Shown here: piece by piece, positions 1 to 9,674 of the stretch
Numbering within the stretch: the first letter of the stretch is position 1
Layout: every line of letters begins with the position of its first letter
Source of the DNA: an uncultured Myxococcales bacterium
GTDB taxonomy: Bacteria > Myxococcota_A > Bradymonadia > UBA7976 > VGTA01
Reading direction: 5' to 3'
Length of the DNA: 43,110 nt
Assembly (NCBI GenBank): GCA_937146725.1
Contig: CAKZRU010000059.1
Span: forward strand, 1 to 43,110
Notes under the pieces: model-generated
What the model saw: the letters and a program-made list of their open reading frames with translations, nothing else
What the model was told of the DNA's origin: nothing
The model's database searches: none
Made by a program: the position numbers and the translations under genes

Positions 1-1
1 G

Positions 2-3000
2 ATGTCCCACATCACGAGATCAGCGTCGGTGGATGCAGCCGTTCGACAGCGCTTACGACGCGCCGACTCGAAGGACGGTGACTACAGTAGTAGCAGAGGT
101 GGTGGCGACGACGGGGGGCGAGGAGGACAAGGCGACGGTGGGGATGTAGTAGTAGTGGACGACGACGATCTTGATAGTGATGATGATGGTGCTTATGATA
201 GTGAAGAAATCGAGCCTTTTGAGGACAGCGATAATGATGGACTCATCAATCTTATCGATCCGGACTCGGACAATGATGGCCTAAGTGATGGACTTGAGAT
301 TGGAATTAATACTTTAAGAACTGATACCGACGACAGCGCCGGATTCTTCACTGCTGATGCAGACCCAAGCACCACCACGAGTCCAATGTTAGCGGACACT
401 GATGGTGGTGGTATCAACGATGGCGTCGAAGACTTAAACCGTAATGGTCGGGTAGATAGCGGTGAGGGTGACCCCCTAGATTTAAATGATGATGATACCG
501 ATGGTGATGGTCTATCTAACCGTGAAGAAGCAGAATTGGGCACAGATCCTAACTCTGCTGACAGTGATGGAGATGGGTACTTTGATGGAGAAGAAATTGC
601 TTTAGGGTCTAATCCTCTTGATCTTGATAGTGATGACGACGGCGTTTTAGACTCTCTTGAACCCGATGGACTCATTGATAGTGATGATGATGGCTTAATC
701 AACTTAATTGACCCAGACTCTGACAACGATGGCCTAAGTGATGGTCTTGAAATGGGTGTCAGTATTCCTCATCCCGATACCGATGTGGCTCAAGGCAACT
801 TTACCGCTGACTTGGATCCTAGTTCCACCACTGATCCTTTGGATGCTGATACTGATGCAGGCGGCATTAGTGACGGGATTGAAGATCGCAATCAGAATGG
901 TCGCTTTGATGTCGGAGAACGAGATCCTAACCGACAAGCTGATGATGATACCGATAGCGATGGCATCTTGGATATTATCGAAATTAATCAAGGCACAGAT
1001 CCAACCCGACGTGACACTGATAATGACGGTGCTGATGATGGGGTAGAAATTAGCTTTGGTCTAGATCCACTCGACCGAGACAGTGATGATGATGGTGTAC
1101 TTGACGGTTTTGATGGCACAGATGATGTTGATCAAGACGGTCAAATCAACGCCTTAGATCCGGACTCGGACAATGACGGGATTCTTGATGGTACAGAAAG
1201 TGGTATTGTCACTCCGGATTCCGATACCGATTTAAGTGCAAATGCCTTTGTGCCTGATGAAGACCCAAGTACCACAACCAATCCATTCTCAGCTGATACC
1301 GATCAAGGTGGTATGAATGATGGGGCGGAAGATAGTAACTTTAACGGTAGACTTGATGCCGGTGAGCACGATCCCTTACTTGAAGCAGATGATGATACCG
1401 ACCGAGATGGCTTAATTGACCGCTTGGAGCGTGAACTCGGTAGCGACCCACTCCGTGATGACAGTGATAATGATGGTTTAGGAGACTTATTTGAGTATGA
1501 GCAAGGCACATCTCCCGCAGATGCTGACACTGACGATGATGGTGTTTTAGACCCAGATGAATTAGAACCCACTGAAGATTTTGATGGAGATGGACTCATT
1601 AATGCCCTAGATCCGGACAGTGATAATGATGGCTTATTTGACGGAACAGAAATGGGCGTCACAGCCGCTCAAAGGCACCCAGACACAGATTTAAGCCAAG
1701 AACACTTTATTGCCGATGCTGATCCCGAAACGACGACTGATCCATTAGATGCCGATTCGGATGATGGTGGGGTCAGTGATGGAAATGAAGACCTTAATGC
1801 AAATGGTCGCATCGATGCGAATGAGGGAGATCCGAATGATGCTTCAGACGATGACAGTGACGGCGATGGCATTATTGACCGTGAGGAAATTGAGGCTGGT
1901 TTAGATCCCGATTCAAATGATACGGATGGGGATGGAATTGATGATGGTGTCGAGCTCTTTAGCTTTCTTGATCCGCTTGATGCTGATACCGATGATGATG
2001 GTGTAATCGATGGCGCAGAGCTTGATTTTAGCCTAGACAGTGATGATGATGGCATCATTAATGCGCTTGATTCTGATAGTGATAATGACGGCATTTTAGA
2101 TGGTACTGAGTTTGGTATGATCTACGAGCGTTTACATCCCGATACCGATCTAAGTGCTGAGCGCTTTATCGAAGATCAAGATCCTTCAAGCACCACTAGT
2201 ATGATCGATGCTGATACCGATGATGGCGGTGTACCAGACGGAGTTGAAGATGCCAACTTTAATGGTCGTATTGATGCCGGCGAGGGGAATCCAAATCGCT
2301 TTGAAGATGACGACAGTGATGGCGATGGCATTAGTGATCGTGATGAAATCAATGGAGGCACCAATCCAAACCAAGCTGACAGTGATGGCGATGGCATAAA
2401 TGACCTCAACGAAATTAATCTTGGTCTTAATCCAAGCGATCCTGACAGTGATAATGATGGCCTTAATGATGGGGCTGAGCAAACAGCGGGTACAAACCCA
2501 TTAGATGCGGATAGTGATGATGATGGGGTCATGGATGGCAACGAGCCAGCAGCAACTGAGGATAGCGATGGTGATGGAGTCATTAATGCGCTCGATCCAG
2601 ATAGTGATAATGATGGGATTAATGATGGCACCGAAATGGGCATTACCTCGGCGGATATTGGTCTTGATACTGATATTGGCAGTGGCAATTTTACGCCTGA
2701 TGCCGATCCAAACACCACCACTGATCCACTTGATGCTGACAGTGATAACTCCGGCTTAAATGATGGTGAAGAAGACCTTAATGGTGATGGACGTGTGGAT
2801 GAAGGTGAACTCGATCCAAATGCTGTGGATGATGACAGTGATGGCGATGGCATCATTGATATTGATGAGCTTGCGCAAGGTCTAAATCCTGGCGTGAGTG
2901 ACAGTGATGGAGATGGCATCGATGATGGCATTGAGATTCAATACAACCTTGACCCTAATGATGCCGATAGTGATGATGACGGCGTGATCGATGGTCGTGA

Positions 3001-6000
3001 ACCTGATTGGGATCAAGATACCGATGGCGATGGACTGATAAACGCTTTAGATCCGGATAGTGACAATGATGGGATATTTGACGGTACGGAAATGGGCTTA
3101 ACCATTTGGTTGATCACGCCTGATACGGATGAAAGCCAAGGTTTCTTTATCAGTGATGAAGATGATTGTAGCAGAACCAATCCATTGGTTGCCGATACTG
3201 ACGGCTCAGGCTTTAGTGATGGGGCCGAGGACCAAAACCATAATGGTAAGGTTGATGCCAATGAAACCGACCCTAATAATCCACATGATGATGATGGTGA
3301 TGGTGATGGACTCACTGAGATCCAAGAGGCGAGTCTTGGTACCGATCCAAATGATCCGGACAGTGATGCAGACGGTATTCACGACGGTGATGAAGTCAAT
3401 GCGGGTACTGATCCGCTTGATGCCGACAGTGATGATGATGGTCTAATCGATGGTTCAGAGCCACAGTGGTCAAGTGACAGTGATGGAGATGGTCAAATCA
3501 ATGCCCTCGATTCAGACAGTGATAATGATGGGATTCTTGATGGAACTGAAAGCGGTCTTGAAAGTGCACATGAAGACACCGATCTTGATCAAGAGGCCTT
3601 TGTTGCTGATGCTGACCCAAGTACCACCACTGATCCAACCAATCCAGATAGTGATGGGGCGGGTGAAACCGATGGCCAAGAAGACGCCAACCATAACGGT
3701 CAAGTTGATGCTGATGAAAAGGATCCTAATGATCCAAGTGATGACCTATTCTTTGATGAAGATGGCGATGGTCTCAATGATGCTGATGAAGAAGCACTAG
3801 GCGCAAACTCTGAATTACGTGACAGTGATGGCGATGGCTTGGATGATGCTGAGGAAATTCGTCTTGGTACTTTACCGGGCATTGCAGACACAGATAATGA
3901 CGGTGCTAATGATAAACTAGAGCTTGATTCAGGCACTGACCCCTTTAATCCTGATAGTGATAATGACGGATTAACAGATGGTGATGAGCTGCTTGCCGAA
4001 ACAAACCCACTTGATGCGGATAGTGACGATGATGGTGTGATTGATGGTGATGAATTATTATGGAATATCGACAGTGATAACGATGGTCTGATCAATGCAC
4101 TTGACTGTGACAGTGATGAAGATGGTGTTCTTGATGGTACTGAAATGGGCATGATGTATATCAGACTCAATGACGATACTGACATTAGCCTAGGGCACTT
4201 TATTCCAGATGCTGATCCTTTGACGCAAACTAACCCAATTCAAGCGGACACCGATGAAGGCGGCTTAAGCGATGGTGAAGAAGATCTGAACTTTAATGGC
4301 CGAGTTGATGCTGATGAAAAAGATCCTTTAGATGCCCAAGATGACCCTTTCCATGATGAAGATGGCGATGGCATTGATGATGAAAGTGATAATTGTCCAA
4401 CCATTTCTAATCCTGATCAAGATGACTTAGATGGGGATGGCTTGGGTGATGTGTGTGATGGCGATGCGGATGGCGATGGCTTTGCTGATGTAGCGGGCTT
4501 CCAAGGCAGTGGCTGTGATCAAAGTCAAGGTGCACCCATTAACTTATGGCTGTTCTTGGTGCTAGCGCTGATGCTTTGGATCAAGGCTAAGCGTGTACGC
4601 TTCACTAGACTCTACACACATCAAGCAGGGCAAGCGGGAAAAGAAGTCAGCGTTAAGTCCGAGCGAGCTTGGCGCCCATGGTTATTTGGATTTCTTTTCG
4701 CTCTTAGTTGTGTGTTTTCACAGTCAGTACACGCGCAAGCGCCTCGCTTTGAGCTCGATGTGCAAAATCAGCAGGTGACTGAAAAAGATGTCTTTATGTC
4801 AGCCCGCTTTTTGCCTGCGCATACTCCACTCGGTATTTTAGATGTGCAGTCGGCGGAGTTTTCAGAGTTTGATTACGGCTTGAAGTTAGTCACAAATTAC
4901 ACTCTTGACCCCTTAGTGATTACCCAAAAAGATACCTTTTTAGGTTCTTTGGTAGAAAACCGTATTAATGCGAACTTGATGTGGTGGGGACAGCCCTTTA
5001 AACGTTGGATCTTTGCTTTGGATCTTCCTTTAATTATGTATCAGGATCGTCCAGATACCAATGATGCTATTCAAGGAACAATGCCTACCCTCACCGCCTT
5101 TGGGATGAGTGATTTAAGAGCCTTGGCCCGTTATTCTTTCTTTCAGCAAAGCGACTCTAAGCTTAATTTTGCAGCTCAGTTAGCCTTGGGCTTTCCGACC
5201 TCACCTCGCGAAGGTTATATGGGAGAGGCTGCCTTAACGTATTGGCCAGAATTACTTTTGAGCAAGCGATATACAACCACACGTTGGGCCATCAACTTAG
5301 GATATCGTGGACGTACGGCACCCGAATTATCAAATCCACGCTTACAAAACGAAATTACCGGTCGCTTTGGCTTTGCTTGGCGTCCTCTTAAAAGCAAAGA
5401 AAGTAAAGCAACCGTTGGACAAACTAGCGAGTCAGAAGAAACTGCTGATCAAGGAACGAATACTGAAGCTACACAAAGTGTAGAGACAACGACAACAAGC
5501 GAGCCTGGGCCTTATGAGTTGCACTTCGCTCTTTCTGGGAATCTAAGTGCAGGTGAGCCTTTGGAAACTTATGAGCAAGAGTATGTCGAAGCGTTGATTG
5601 GTGCTGCTTGGTGGTTTAGAAAAGAGAGTCAAGCAGGTCTCTTTATGGGTCGTGGTTTCTTTGTGGGCTTAGGTTCTCCCGCCTTTAGAATTGGACTCTC
5701 AGTAAGCCATAACTTTGGTGGTATTAAAGATCGTGATGGGGATGGACTTCCGGATGATCAAGATCAGTGTCCGGATAATCCTGAAGACTTTGATCAATTT
5801 GAAGACAGTGATGGCTGTCCCGAACTTGATAATGATAAAGACGGTTTAAATGATCCGGTTGATCAATGTCCGCTCAAGCCAGAGGATAAAGATGGTTTTG
5901 AAGACAGTAATGGTTGTCCAGATCCCGACAATGACCAAGATGGCTTATTGGATAGCAATGACCAATGTCCAAATGATCCTGAGGATTTTGACAAGTTCAA

Positions 6001-6688
6001 AGATGAAGATGGTTGTCCGGACCTAGATAATGATGAAGATGGTATTCTGGATGTGGATGACCAATGTCCGTTATTACCTGGTCTAAAAGAGCTTAAAGGC
6101 TGTCCGGATCAAGATCGTGATGGAGATGGGGTTTATGACTTACAAGATCAGTGTCCGGATGTTCCCGGGACCCCAGCTTTACAAGGTTGTCCGGCTGGTA
6201 AGGTTAAAATCAGCAAGGGTAAGCTAGAACTTAATGAGCAGGTTTTCTTTAAGTTGAAGTCAACCGAAATTGATCAGCGTTCTTATGGGCTTCTTGATGA
6301 AGTTGCCTCAGTGTTAAAGAGCAATCCTGATTTAAATATCAGAGTCGAAGGGCATACCTCAAGCACAGGTAAAGCCTGGATGAACCGTGTACTTTCCAAA
6401 GGTCGTGCTGAGTCTGTACGTAACTATTTGATTTCAAAAGAAGTTCCAGAAGAGCGCTTGCAGTACAAAGGCTATGGCCCCGACCGTCCGATCGCTTCCA
6501 ATAAAACCAAGGCTGGTCGTGCTAAAAATCGTCGCGTAGATTTTGTGATTCTCAAAAATAAAAAGTCAGCGATCAAGGCGACTAAAAAGCCAAGTAAAAA
6601 GCCAAGTAAAAAGGATCAACCTAAAAAGGTTAAACCTAAGAAGTCAGCGATCAAGGCGACTAAAAAGCCAAGTAAAAAGGTGAAATAA
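2..6688 (+). CDS. TSP3-repeat surface protein fused in frame to an OmpA-family protein
   Basis: One uninterrupted frame of 2228 codons holds two recognisable proteins. Residues about 50-1500 are Asp-rich TSP3-like calcium-binding repeats (DxDxDG type). They end in a Gly-Cys at 1504-1505, a hydrophobic stretch 1513-1527 and a basic tail (KAKRVR), a MYXO-CTERM-like sorting signal. A second export signal follows at about 1557-1580, with a likely cleavage site after AQA (1580). Then come a region of alternating strands typical of an outer-membrane barrel (about 1581-1905), five Cys-containing TSP3 repeats (about 1911-2065), an OmpA peptidoglycan-binding domain (about 2080-2185) and a Lys-rich tail. 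In known OmpA-family proteins the C-terminal domain binds peptidoglycan from the periplasmic side. No signal peptide is visible at the N-terminus, so the true start probably lies upstream of the window, and the first ~170 bases look atypical. Presence of the domains is clear; whether one or two proteins are made is open. Confidence 0.85.
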   Translation: MSHITRSASVDAAVRQRLRRADSKDGDYSSSRGGGDDGGRGGQGDGGDVVVVDDDDLDSDDDGAYDSEEIEPFEDSDNDGLINLIDPDSDNDGLSDGLEIGINTLRTDTDDSAGFFTADADPSTTTSPMLADTDGGGINDGVEDLNRNGRVDSGEGDPLDLNDDDTDGDGLSNREEAELGTDPNSADSDGDGYFDGEEIALGSNPLDLDSDDDGVLDSLEPDGLIDSDDDGLINLIDPDSDNDGLSDGLEMGVSIPHPDTDVAQGNFTADLDPSSTTDPLDADTDAGGISDGIEDRNQNGRFDVGERDPNRQADDDTDSDGILDIIEINQGTDPTRRDTDNDGADDGVEISFGLDPLDRDSDDDGVLDGFDGTDDVDQDGQINALDPDSDNDGILDGTESGIVTPDSDTDLSANAFVPDEDPSTTTNPFSADTDQGGMNDGAEDSNFNGRLDAGEHDPLLEADDDTDRDGLIDRLERELGSDPLRDDSDNDGLGDLFEYEQGTSPADADTDDDGVLDPDELEPTEDFDGDGLINALDPDSDNDGLFDGTEMGVTAAQRHPDTDLSQEHFIADADPETTTDPLDADSDDGGVSDGNEDLNANGRIDANEGDPNDASDDDSDGDGIIDREEIEAGLDPDSNDTDGDGIDDGVELFSFLDPLDADTDDDGVIDGAELDFSLDSDDDGIINALDSDSDNDGILDGTEFGMIYERLHPDTDLSAERFIEDQDPSSTTSMIDADTDDGGVPDGVEDANFNGRIDAGEGNPNRFEDDDSDGDGISDRDEINGGTNPNQADSDGDGINDLNEINLGLNPSDPDSDNDGLNDGAEQTAGTNPLDADSDDDGVMDGNEPAATEDSDGDGVINALDPDSDNDGINDGTEMGITSADIGLDTDIGSGNFTPDADPNTTTDPLDADSDNSGLNDGEEDLNGDGRVDEGELDPNAVDDDSDGDGIIDIDELAQGLNPGVSDSDGDGIDDGIEIQYNLDPNDADSDDDGVIDGREPDWDQDTDGDGLINALDPDSDNDGIFDGTEMGLTIWLITPDTDESQGFFISDEDDCSRTNPLVADTDGSGFSDGAEDQNHNGKVDANETDPNNPHDDDGDGDGLTEIQEASLGTDPNDPDSDADGIHDGDEVNAGTDPLDADSDDDGLIDGSEPQWSSDSDGDGQINALDSDSDNDGILDGTESGLESAHEDTDLDQEAFVADADPSTTTDPTNPDSDGAGETDGQEDANHNGQVDADEKDPNDPSDDLFFDEDGDGLNDADEEALGANSELRDSDGDGLDDAEEIRLGTLPGIADTDNDGANDKLELDSGTDPFNPDSDNDGLTDGDELLAETNPLDADSDDDGVIDGDELLWNIDSDNDGLINALDCDSDEDGVLDGTEMGMMYIRLNDDTDISLGHFIPDADPLTQTNPIQADTDEGGLSDGEEDLNFNGRVDADEKDPLDAQDDPFHDEDGDGIDDESDNCPTISNPDQDDLDGDGLGDVCDGDADGDGFADVAGFQGSGCDQSQGAPINLWLFLVLALMLWIKAKRVRFTRLYTHQAGQAGKEVSVKSERAWRPWLFGFLFALSCVFSQSVHAQAPRFELDVQNQQVTEKDVFMSARFLPAHTPLGILDVQSAEFSEFDYGLKLVTNYTLDPLVITQKDTFLGSLVENRINANLMWWGQPFKRWIFALDLPLIMYQDRPDTNDAIQGTMPTLTAFGMSDLRALARYSFFQQSDSKLNFAAQLALGFPTSPREGYMGEAALTYWPELLLSKRYTTTRWAINLGYRGRTAPELSNPRLQNEITGRFGFAWRPLKSKESKATVGQTSESEETADQGTNTEATQSVETTTTSEPGPYELHFALSGNLSAGEPLETYEQEYVEALIGAAWWFRKESQAGLFMGRGFFVGLGSPAFRIGLSVSHNFGGIKDRDGDGLPDDQDQCPDNPEDFDQFEDSDGCPELDNDKDGLNDPVDQCPLKPEDKDGFEDSNGCPDPDNDQDGLLDSNDQCPNDPEDFDKFKDEDGCPDLDNDEDGILDVDDQCPLLPGLKELKGCPDQDRDGDGVYDLQDQCPDVPGTPALQGCPAGKVKISKGKLELNEQVFFKLKSTEIDQRSYGLLDEVASVLKSNPDLNIRVEGHTSSTGKAWMNRVLSKGRAESVRNYLISKEVPEERLQYKGYGPDRPIASNKTKAGRAKNRRVDFVILKNKKSAIKATKKPSKKPSKKDQPKKVKPKKSAIKATKKPSKKVK
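235..4490 (+). repeat. Nine long TSP3 super-repeats of roughly 450-600 bp
   Basis: A motif of the form [13 protein letters not shown] followed by DGTExG recurs nine times, at about 239, 695, 1144, 1594, 2054, 2579, 3037, 3497 and 4088. Each unit continues with an Asp/Thr segment ([14 protein letters not shown]), an NxNGRxDxGExDP segment and several DSDGDG repeats. The units are clearly homologous but diverged at the DNA level, so the array looks old rather than a recent tandem expansion. TSP3-type Asp clusters bind calcium in characterised proteins. Confidence 0.85.
4511..4741 (+). other. Internal sorting tail followed by internal signal peptide
   Basis: Residues 1504-1534 have the order Gly-Cys, short polar linker, hydrophobic helix, Lys/Arg cluster, which is how MYXO-CTERM tails end a protein. 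Here there is no stop. About 25 mostly polar, basic residues follow, then a second hydrophobic core (1559-1572) and a signal-peptidase-I-like site HAQA (1577-1580). The only in-frame ATG between the two segments is at 4571, inside the first hydrophobic stretch, and no in-frame GTG or TTG lies in the linker. The topology is self-consistent for a polyprotein: exported repeat region, helix in, basic cytoplasmic loop, helix out, cleavage. Confidence 0.7.
6563..6679 (+). repeat. 39-bp perfect direct repeat in the Lys-rich OmpA tail
   Basis: The 39 bases at 6563-6601 are repeated exactly at 6641-6679, 78 bases apart. Both encode a lysine-rich segment of the type [13 protein letters not shown]. The result is a strongly cationic, histone-H1-like C-terminal tail of about 40 residues beyond the OmpA domain. 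The exact repeat makes the tail length prone to change by slippage or recombination. Confidence 0.8.
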
Positions 6689-6816
6689 AGTAAGCTAAGT
6701 TTGATTGGTGAGTAGTAAGGCGATAAATCAATAACCTTCATACTTATCAATCTACACTTTAAGCAGGTTAACTAGTCTTTAGATGATTCGTTGTAGGTAC
6801 GATACTAAGTTGAGTC

Positions 6817-6836
6817 AACTGTTCTTAAAAACAGTT
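6817..6836. terminator. Weak stem-loop between convergent genes
   Basis: The arms AACTGTT (6817-6823) and AACAGTT (6830-6836) pair perfectly around a 6-base loop in the 223-bp gap between convergent genes. A second inverted repeat, GTAAAAG/CTTTTAC (6904-6910 and 6920-6926), overlaps the minus-strand stop codon. Both are AT-rich and lack a clear U-tract, so a terminator role is only suggested by position. Confidence 0.25.
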
Positions 6837-6911
6837 TCCTAAACTCCAAGCACTACCGACGCAGTCACTTTTATATAATTTTATAACTTGTAAATGACGA
6901 ACAGTAAAAGT

Positions 6912-9659
6912 CTAGGATGCTTTTACACTAGATGACCTTCGTATTCTAAGAGCTAATAGCATAAATAAGTAAAACGGCAGTTCTAGTGGAGATGACTTTT
7001 TGGTTTGACAGCCTTCATCGGTGGCGACTTGTGAAGCATTATCTTGTTCATAGCTATTCATGACTTTATCACCATCACTCACTGCTTCTCCGGCAACACT
7101 ACTGCTTAAATCATTACCTCCACTACTTAGAGTGATTTCTTCTTCATCAGCAGAACCATTAGAGGAGCCATTAACCCCCAAGTCTTCAGAACTAATACTA
7201 AAATCAGTCATTTCATCAGTAATCACATATTCACTTTCACTCAAAGGATCGCCGTCTTGTCTGATCTCTACGGTAAGCTCAATACTAGGACAGCGTAAGA
7301 TTTCATTATTTAGATGCTGTAGTCTAAAGTTTAAACTTTGACCACCCTCGCCTCCAGAACCTTTCAGCATAAAGTTAAACTCATATAAAGCATCAGGAGC
7401 TACACTTTCTTGATTACTGACTAACAACGGATTATTACCTTGAGCATCGGTAAGCCAATAGTTTAACTGCCCAGCTTCATCGGCACTTAATCTAAGACCA
7501 ACATCGCCAACATCCCAAGTTATTTGGCCAACATTCTTAAAAATGATGCTAAAGGACGAGTCTGCGTTGCTATTTAAACGACTTGGCAAGTTTGCACTAA
7601 TAAACTGAGCGGCAACCCTAGGAATGCTTTCACCTAAAGTAGATGCATTTTCATCATTAGTACCATCACAGTCATTATCTAAATCATCACAAAGTTCCTC
7701 ACTCGCTTCATAGGTGCCTTGGCAGGTTAAGCCTGCTTCTCCACACTCATAAACACCTCTTGCGCATTCTCCTTGAGCACCGGTATCACAAGCTTCTCCA
7801 AAGCCTACCTGCTCAACACAGCTTGACCAAGGTGACCAAGCGCATGAAGAGGTACAGCTTCTTTCACGTTGTCCACAATCTCCACAGGGTTCTTGTTCTA
7901 TATCTCCTATTTGGCAAACGCCCTCATTGGCACAGATTTGCATGTCATTCCATTGGCATTGATCATTGCAGGTCTGTTGCTCCATACCACATGCTCCACA
8001 GGCCTCTCCTTCCAAAATAGATCCTGGTGAACATACCCCTTCATTTAGACACTGATTAAAGCTCCATTGGCATTGGTCATTGCAACGCTCTTGACGTGTA
8101 CCACACTGACCACAGCTAGTCGTTTCTCTCTGGTTACCTGGAGCACACACACCTTGGGCTTCACAGGTATTAGAAGCGACCCATTGACATTGACTATTAC
8201 AGAGCTGTGTTTTAAATCCACAATTTCCACAGGGTAGGTTTGGTCCACTCGTATTAGGCTCACACACCCCACCACCAGTACAACTAGACCATGCGCCCCA
8301 AGTATGGCTACTTGAGCAGGTACGGCTTTGTTGGCTACAAGGTTGTGCACACGATCTCGTTTCAGATTGTGAAACCGTACACTCTTTGGGTCGAAAAATA
8401 CCTAATAAGTCCACTAATAAATTGGTTTGAACCGAAGAACGAATACATAAATAACCATTTGAGCCTAGAGCAGAGATTGTAAATGCACTATTTGTTGAGG
8501 AAAAGAAACTGAGATCACGAGTGCTTGGTGCCGAGCTACTAGAGCTTGTGCATGGATAGACTGTAATATGGTCATTGGCATTTGCTGAATTAATGTTAGC
8601 AATGCTTAAAGCAACACCACTTGCATCATTGGGTATCCCACCAATAGAGCGAATGGGAATACTGATCGTTTGATTCGCTGCGATAGCATCTTTATAAAAT
8701 GGAGAAGCATTCCCCTGTCTAGTATCAATGATTCGTCTGGGTGTAGTCGCCTGATATAAAAGATTACCATTGGGTACGACAAAGCCTTTAACATCGACGT
8801 GAACAGAAGCTTGGTCATAGGAATATACACAAATGTCATTACCACTTAGTGGTGCAATCACCGTATTACTTCTTGTTTTACCGATAGGAGGATTGATTGC
8901 ACTTGTTTGTAAGGATTGGCCACAAGTTCTAACGGCTACATATGAGAAAGGACCAACACCCGAGGCGGTGAGGGTGACAATTGCTGCCGTAGAGCCGGCG
9001 GGGGGATTAACATTGATCCGACGGGTACTTTGAGGATTGATACTGTTATTCGCAAATCGTACCGGAGGTGAACTCAATTGAATTGGTACACCACTGGGGC
9101 TGAGCGCTGCATACAAGTCAATCATCATGTCAGTATTGCTATACACCTTTGCTTTGACCTGTTGATTACTTGCAAAGTTGACAATTGCACCACCGGTCCA
9201 AACTCCAGTTGCATCATAATTAAGATTAGAAATATTAGGCTCAGTACCTGTATAAAATAAGCCATATCCCCATGAGTCTATGGGTTGTGCAGTCATCGAA
9301 AACATCACTGCATCAGAGTTGGACGGTATACTAGGCCAACTATTGATCTGATTTACGCCTTGACTTAAAAAAGGACCCGAGCTCCCAGCGCTTGTGGTGT
9401 ATGGACCAGTGTTTGTTCTGGTATCAATGACACGAGTGGGGTTAAGTGCATGGATCCCCAACTTTGTACCAATTAAGCTCACTGAACTTGGCAGAGCTCC
9501 GGTACTTACAGCAGCATAAGTTTGGGTCTCTAGTGCAGGTTGAGCTTCATTAATATGAAGTTTTTGAGATGCTTCTTGTTCATTTGTTTGGCAGGCGACC
9601 AAACAGTATAAGCAAGATAAAATGATGCTAAACTTAAAAAACTGTCGTGGCTGAAACAT
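6912..9659 (-). CDS. Secreted lipoprotein with RVxDTR repeats, TSP1-like Cys modules and sorting tail
   Basis: The N-terminus has a lipoprotein signal (CLVAC, lipidated Cys23). Residues about 55-420 hold three copies of a beta-rich repeat of about 120 residues marked by RVIDTR (76-81), a degenerate second copy and RRIIDTR (about 308), with SNLNYD-type motifs. Residues about 425-640 are Cys-rich repeats of the form CG.CG..R.C...CQW..W..C, resembling thrombospondin type 1 modules. ELCDDLDNDCDG (about 645-660) matches the MopE-type metal-binding motif. Residues about 670-795 look like an Ig-fold NBR1-like domain (FKNVGQITW). The end has Gly883-Cys884, a hydrophobic stretch and RIRR, a MYXO-CTERM-like tail. 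The gene starts 15 bases after the upstream gene ends, so they are probably co-transcribed; no good Shine-Dalgarno is visible. Specific function unknown; a surface-exposed adhesive or structural role is inferred. Confidence 0.85.
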   Translation of the reverse strand: MFQPRQFFKFSIILSCLYCLVACQTNEQEASQKLHINEAQPALETQTYAAVSTGALPSSVSLIGTKLGIHALNPTRVIDTRTNTGPYTTSAGSSGPFLSQGVNQINSWPSIPSNSDAVMFSMTAQPIDSWGYGLFYTGTEPNISNLNYDATGVWTGGAIVNFASNQQVKAKVYSNTDMMIDLYAALSPSGVPIQLSSPPVRFANNSINPQSTRRINVNPPAGSTAAIVTLTASGVGPFSYVAVRTCGQSLQTSAINPPIGKTRSNTVIAPLSGNDICVYSYDQASVHVDVKGFVVPNGNLLYQATTPRRIIDTRQGNASPFYKDAIAANQTISIPIRSIGGIPNDASGVALSIANINSANANDHITVYPCTSSSSSAPSTRDLSFFSSTNSAFTISALGSNGYLCIRSSVQTNLLVDLLGIFRPKECTVSQSETRSCAQPCSQQSRTCSSSHTWGAWSSCTGGGVCEPNTSGPNLPCGNCGFKTQLCNSQCQWVASNTCEAQGVCAPGNQRETTSCGQCGTRQERCNDQCQWSFNQCLNEGVCSPGSILEGEACGACGMEQQTCNDQCQWNDMQICANEGVCQIGDIEQEPCGDCGQRERSCTSSCAWSPWSSCVEQVGFGEACDTGAQGECARGVYECGEAGLTCQGTYEASEELCDDLDNDCDGTNDENASTLGESIPRVAAQFISANLPSRLNSNADSSFSIIFKNVGQITWDVGDVGLRLSADEAGQLNYWLTDAQGNNPLLVSNQESVAPDALYEFNFMLKGSGGEGGQSLNFRLQHLNNEILRCPSIELTVEIRQDGDPLSESEYVITDEMTDFSISSEDLGVNGSSNGSADEEEITLSSGGNDLSSSVAGEAVSDGDKVMNSYEQDNASQVATDEGCQTKKSSPLELPFYLFMLLALRIRRSSSVKAS

Positions 9660-9674
9660 TTTATTTAATTTCGA

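Noticed and set aside
193..4185. Long minus-strand open frames rich in Ser/Pro/Leu opposite the TSP3 repeats
   Set aside because: They are the mirror of Asp/Gly-rich GAT-type codons, have no ribosome sites or domains, and lie wholly within the plus-strand gene.
4593..4778. Short plus-strand frame in another phase at the junction of the fused protein
   Set aside because: Its product is unlike a signal peptide or known protein, and the main frame already carries both hydrophobic segments without interruption.
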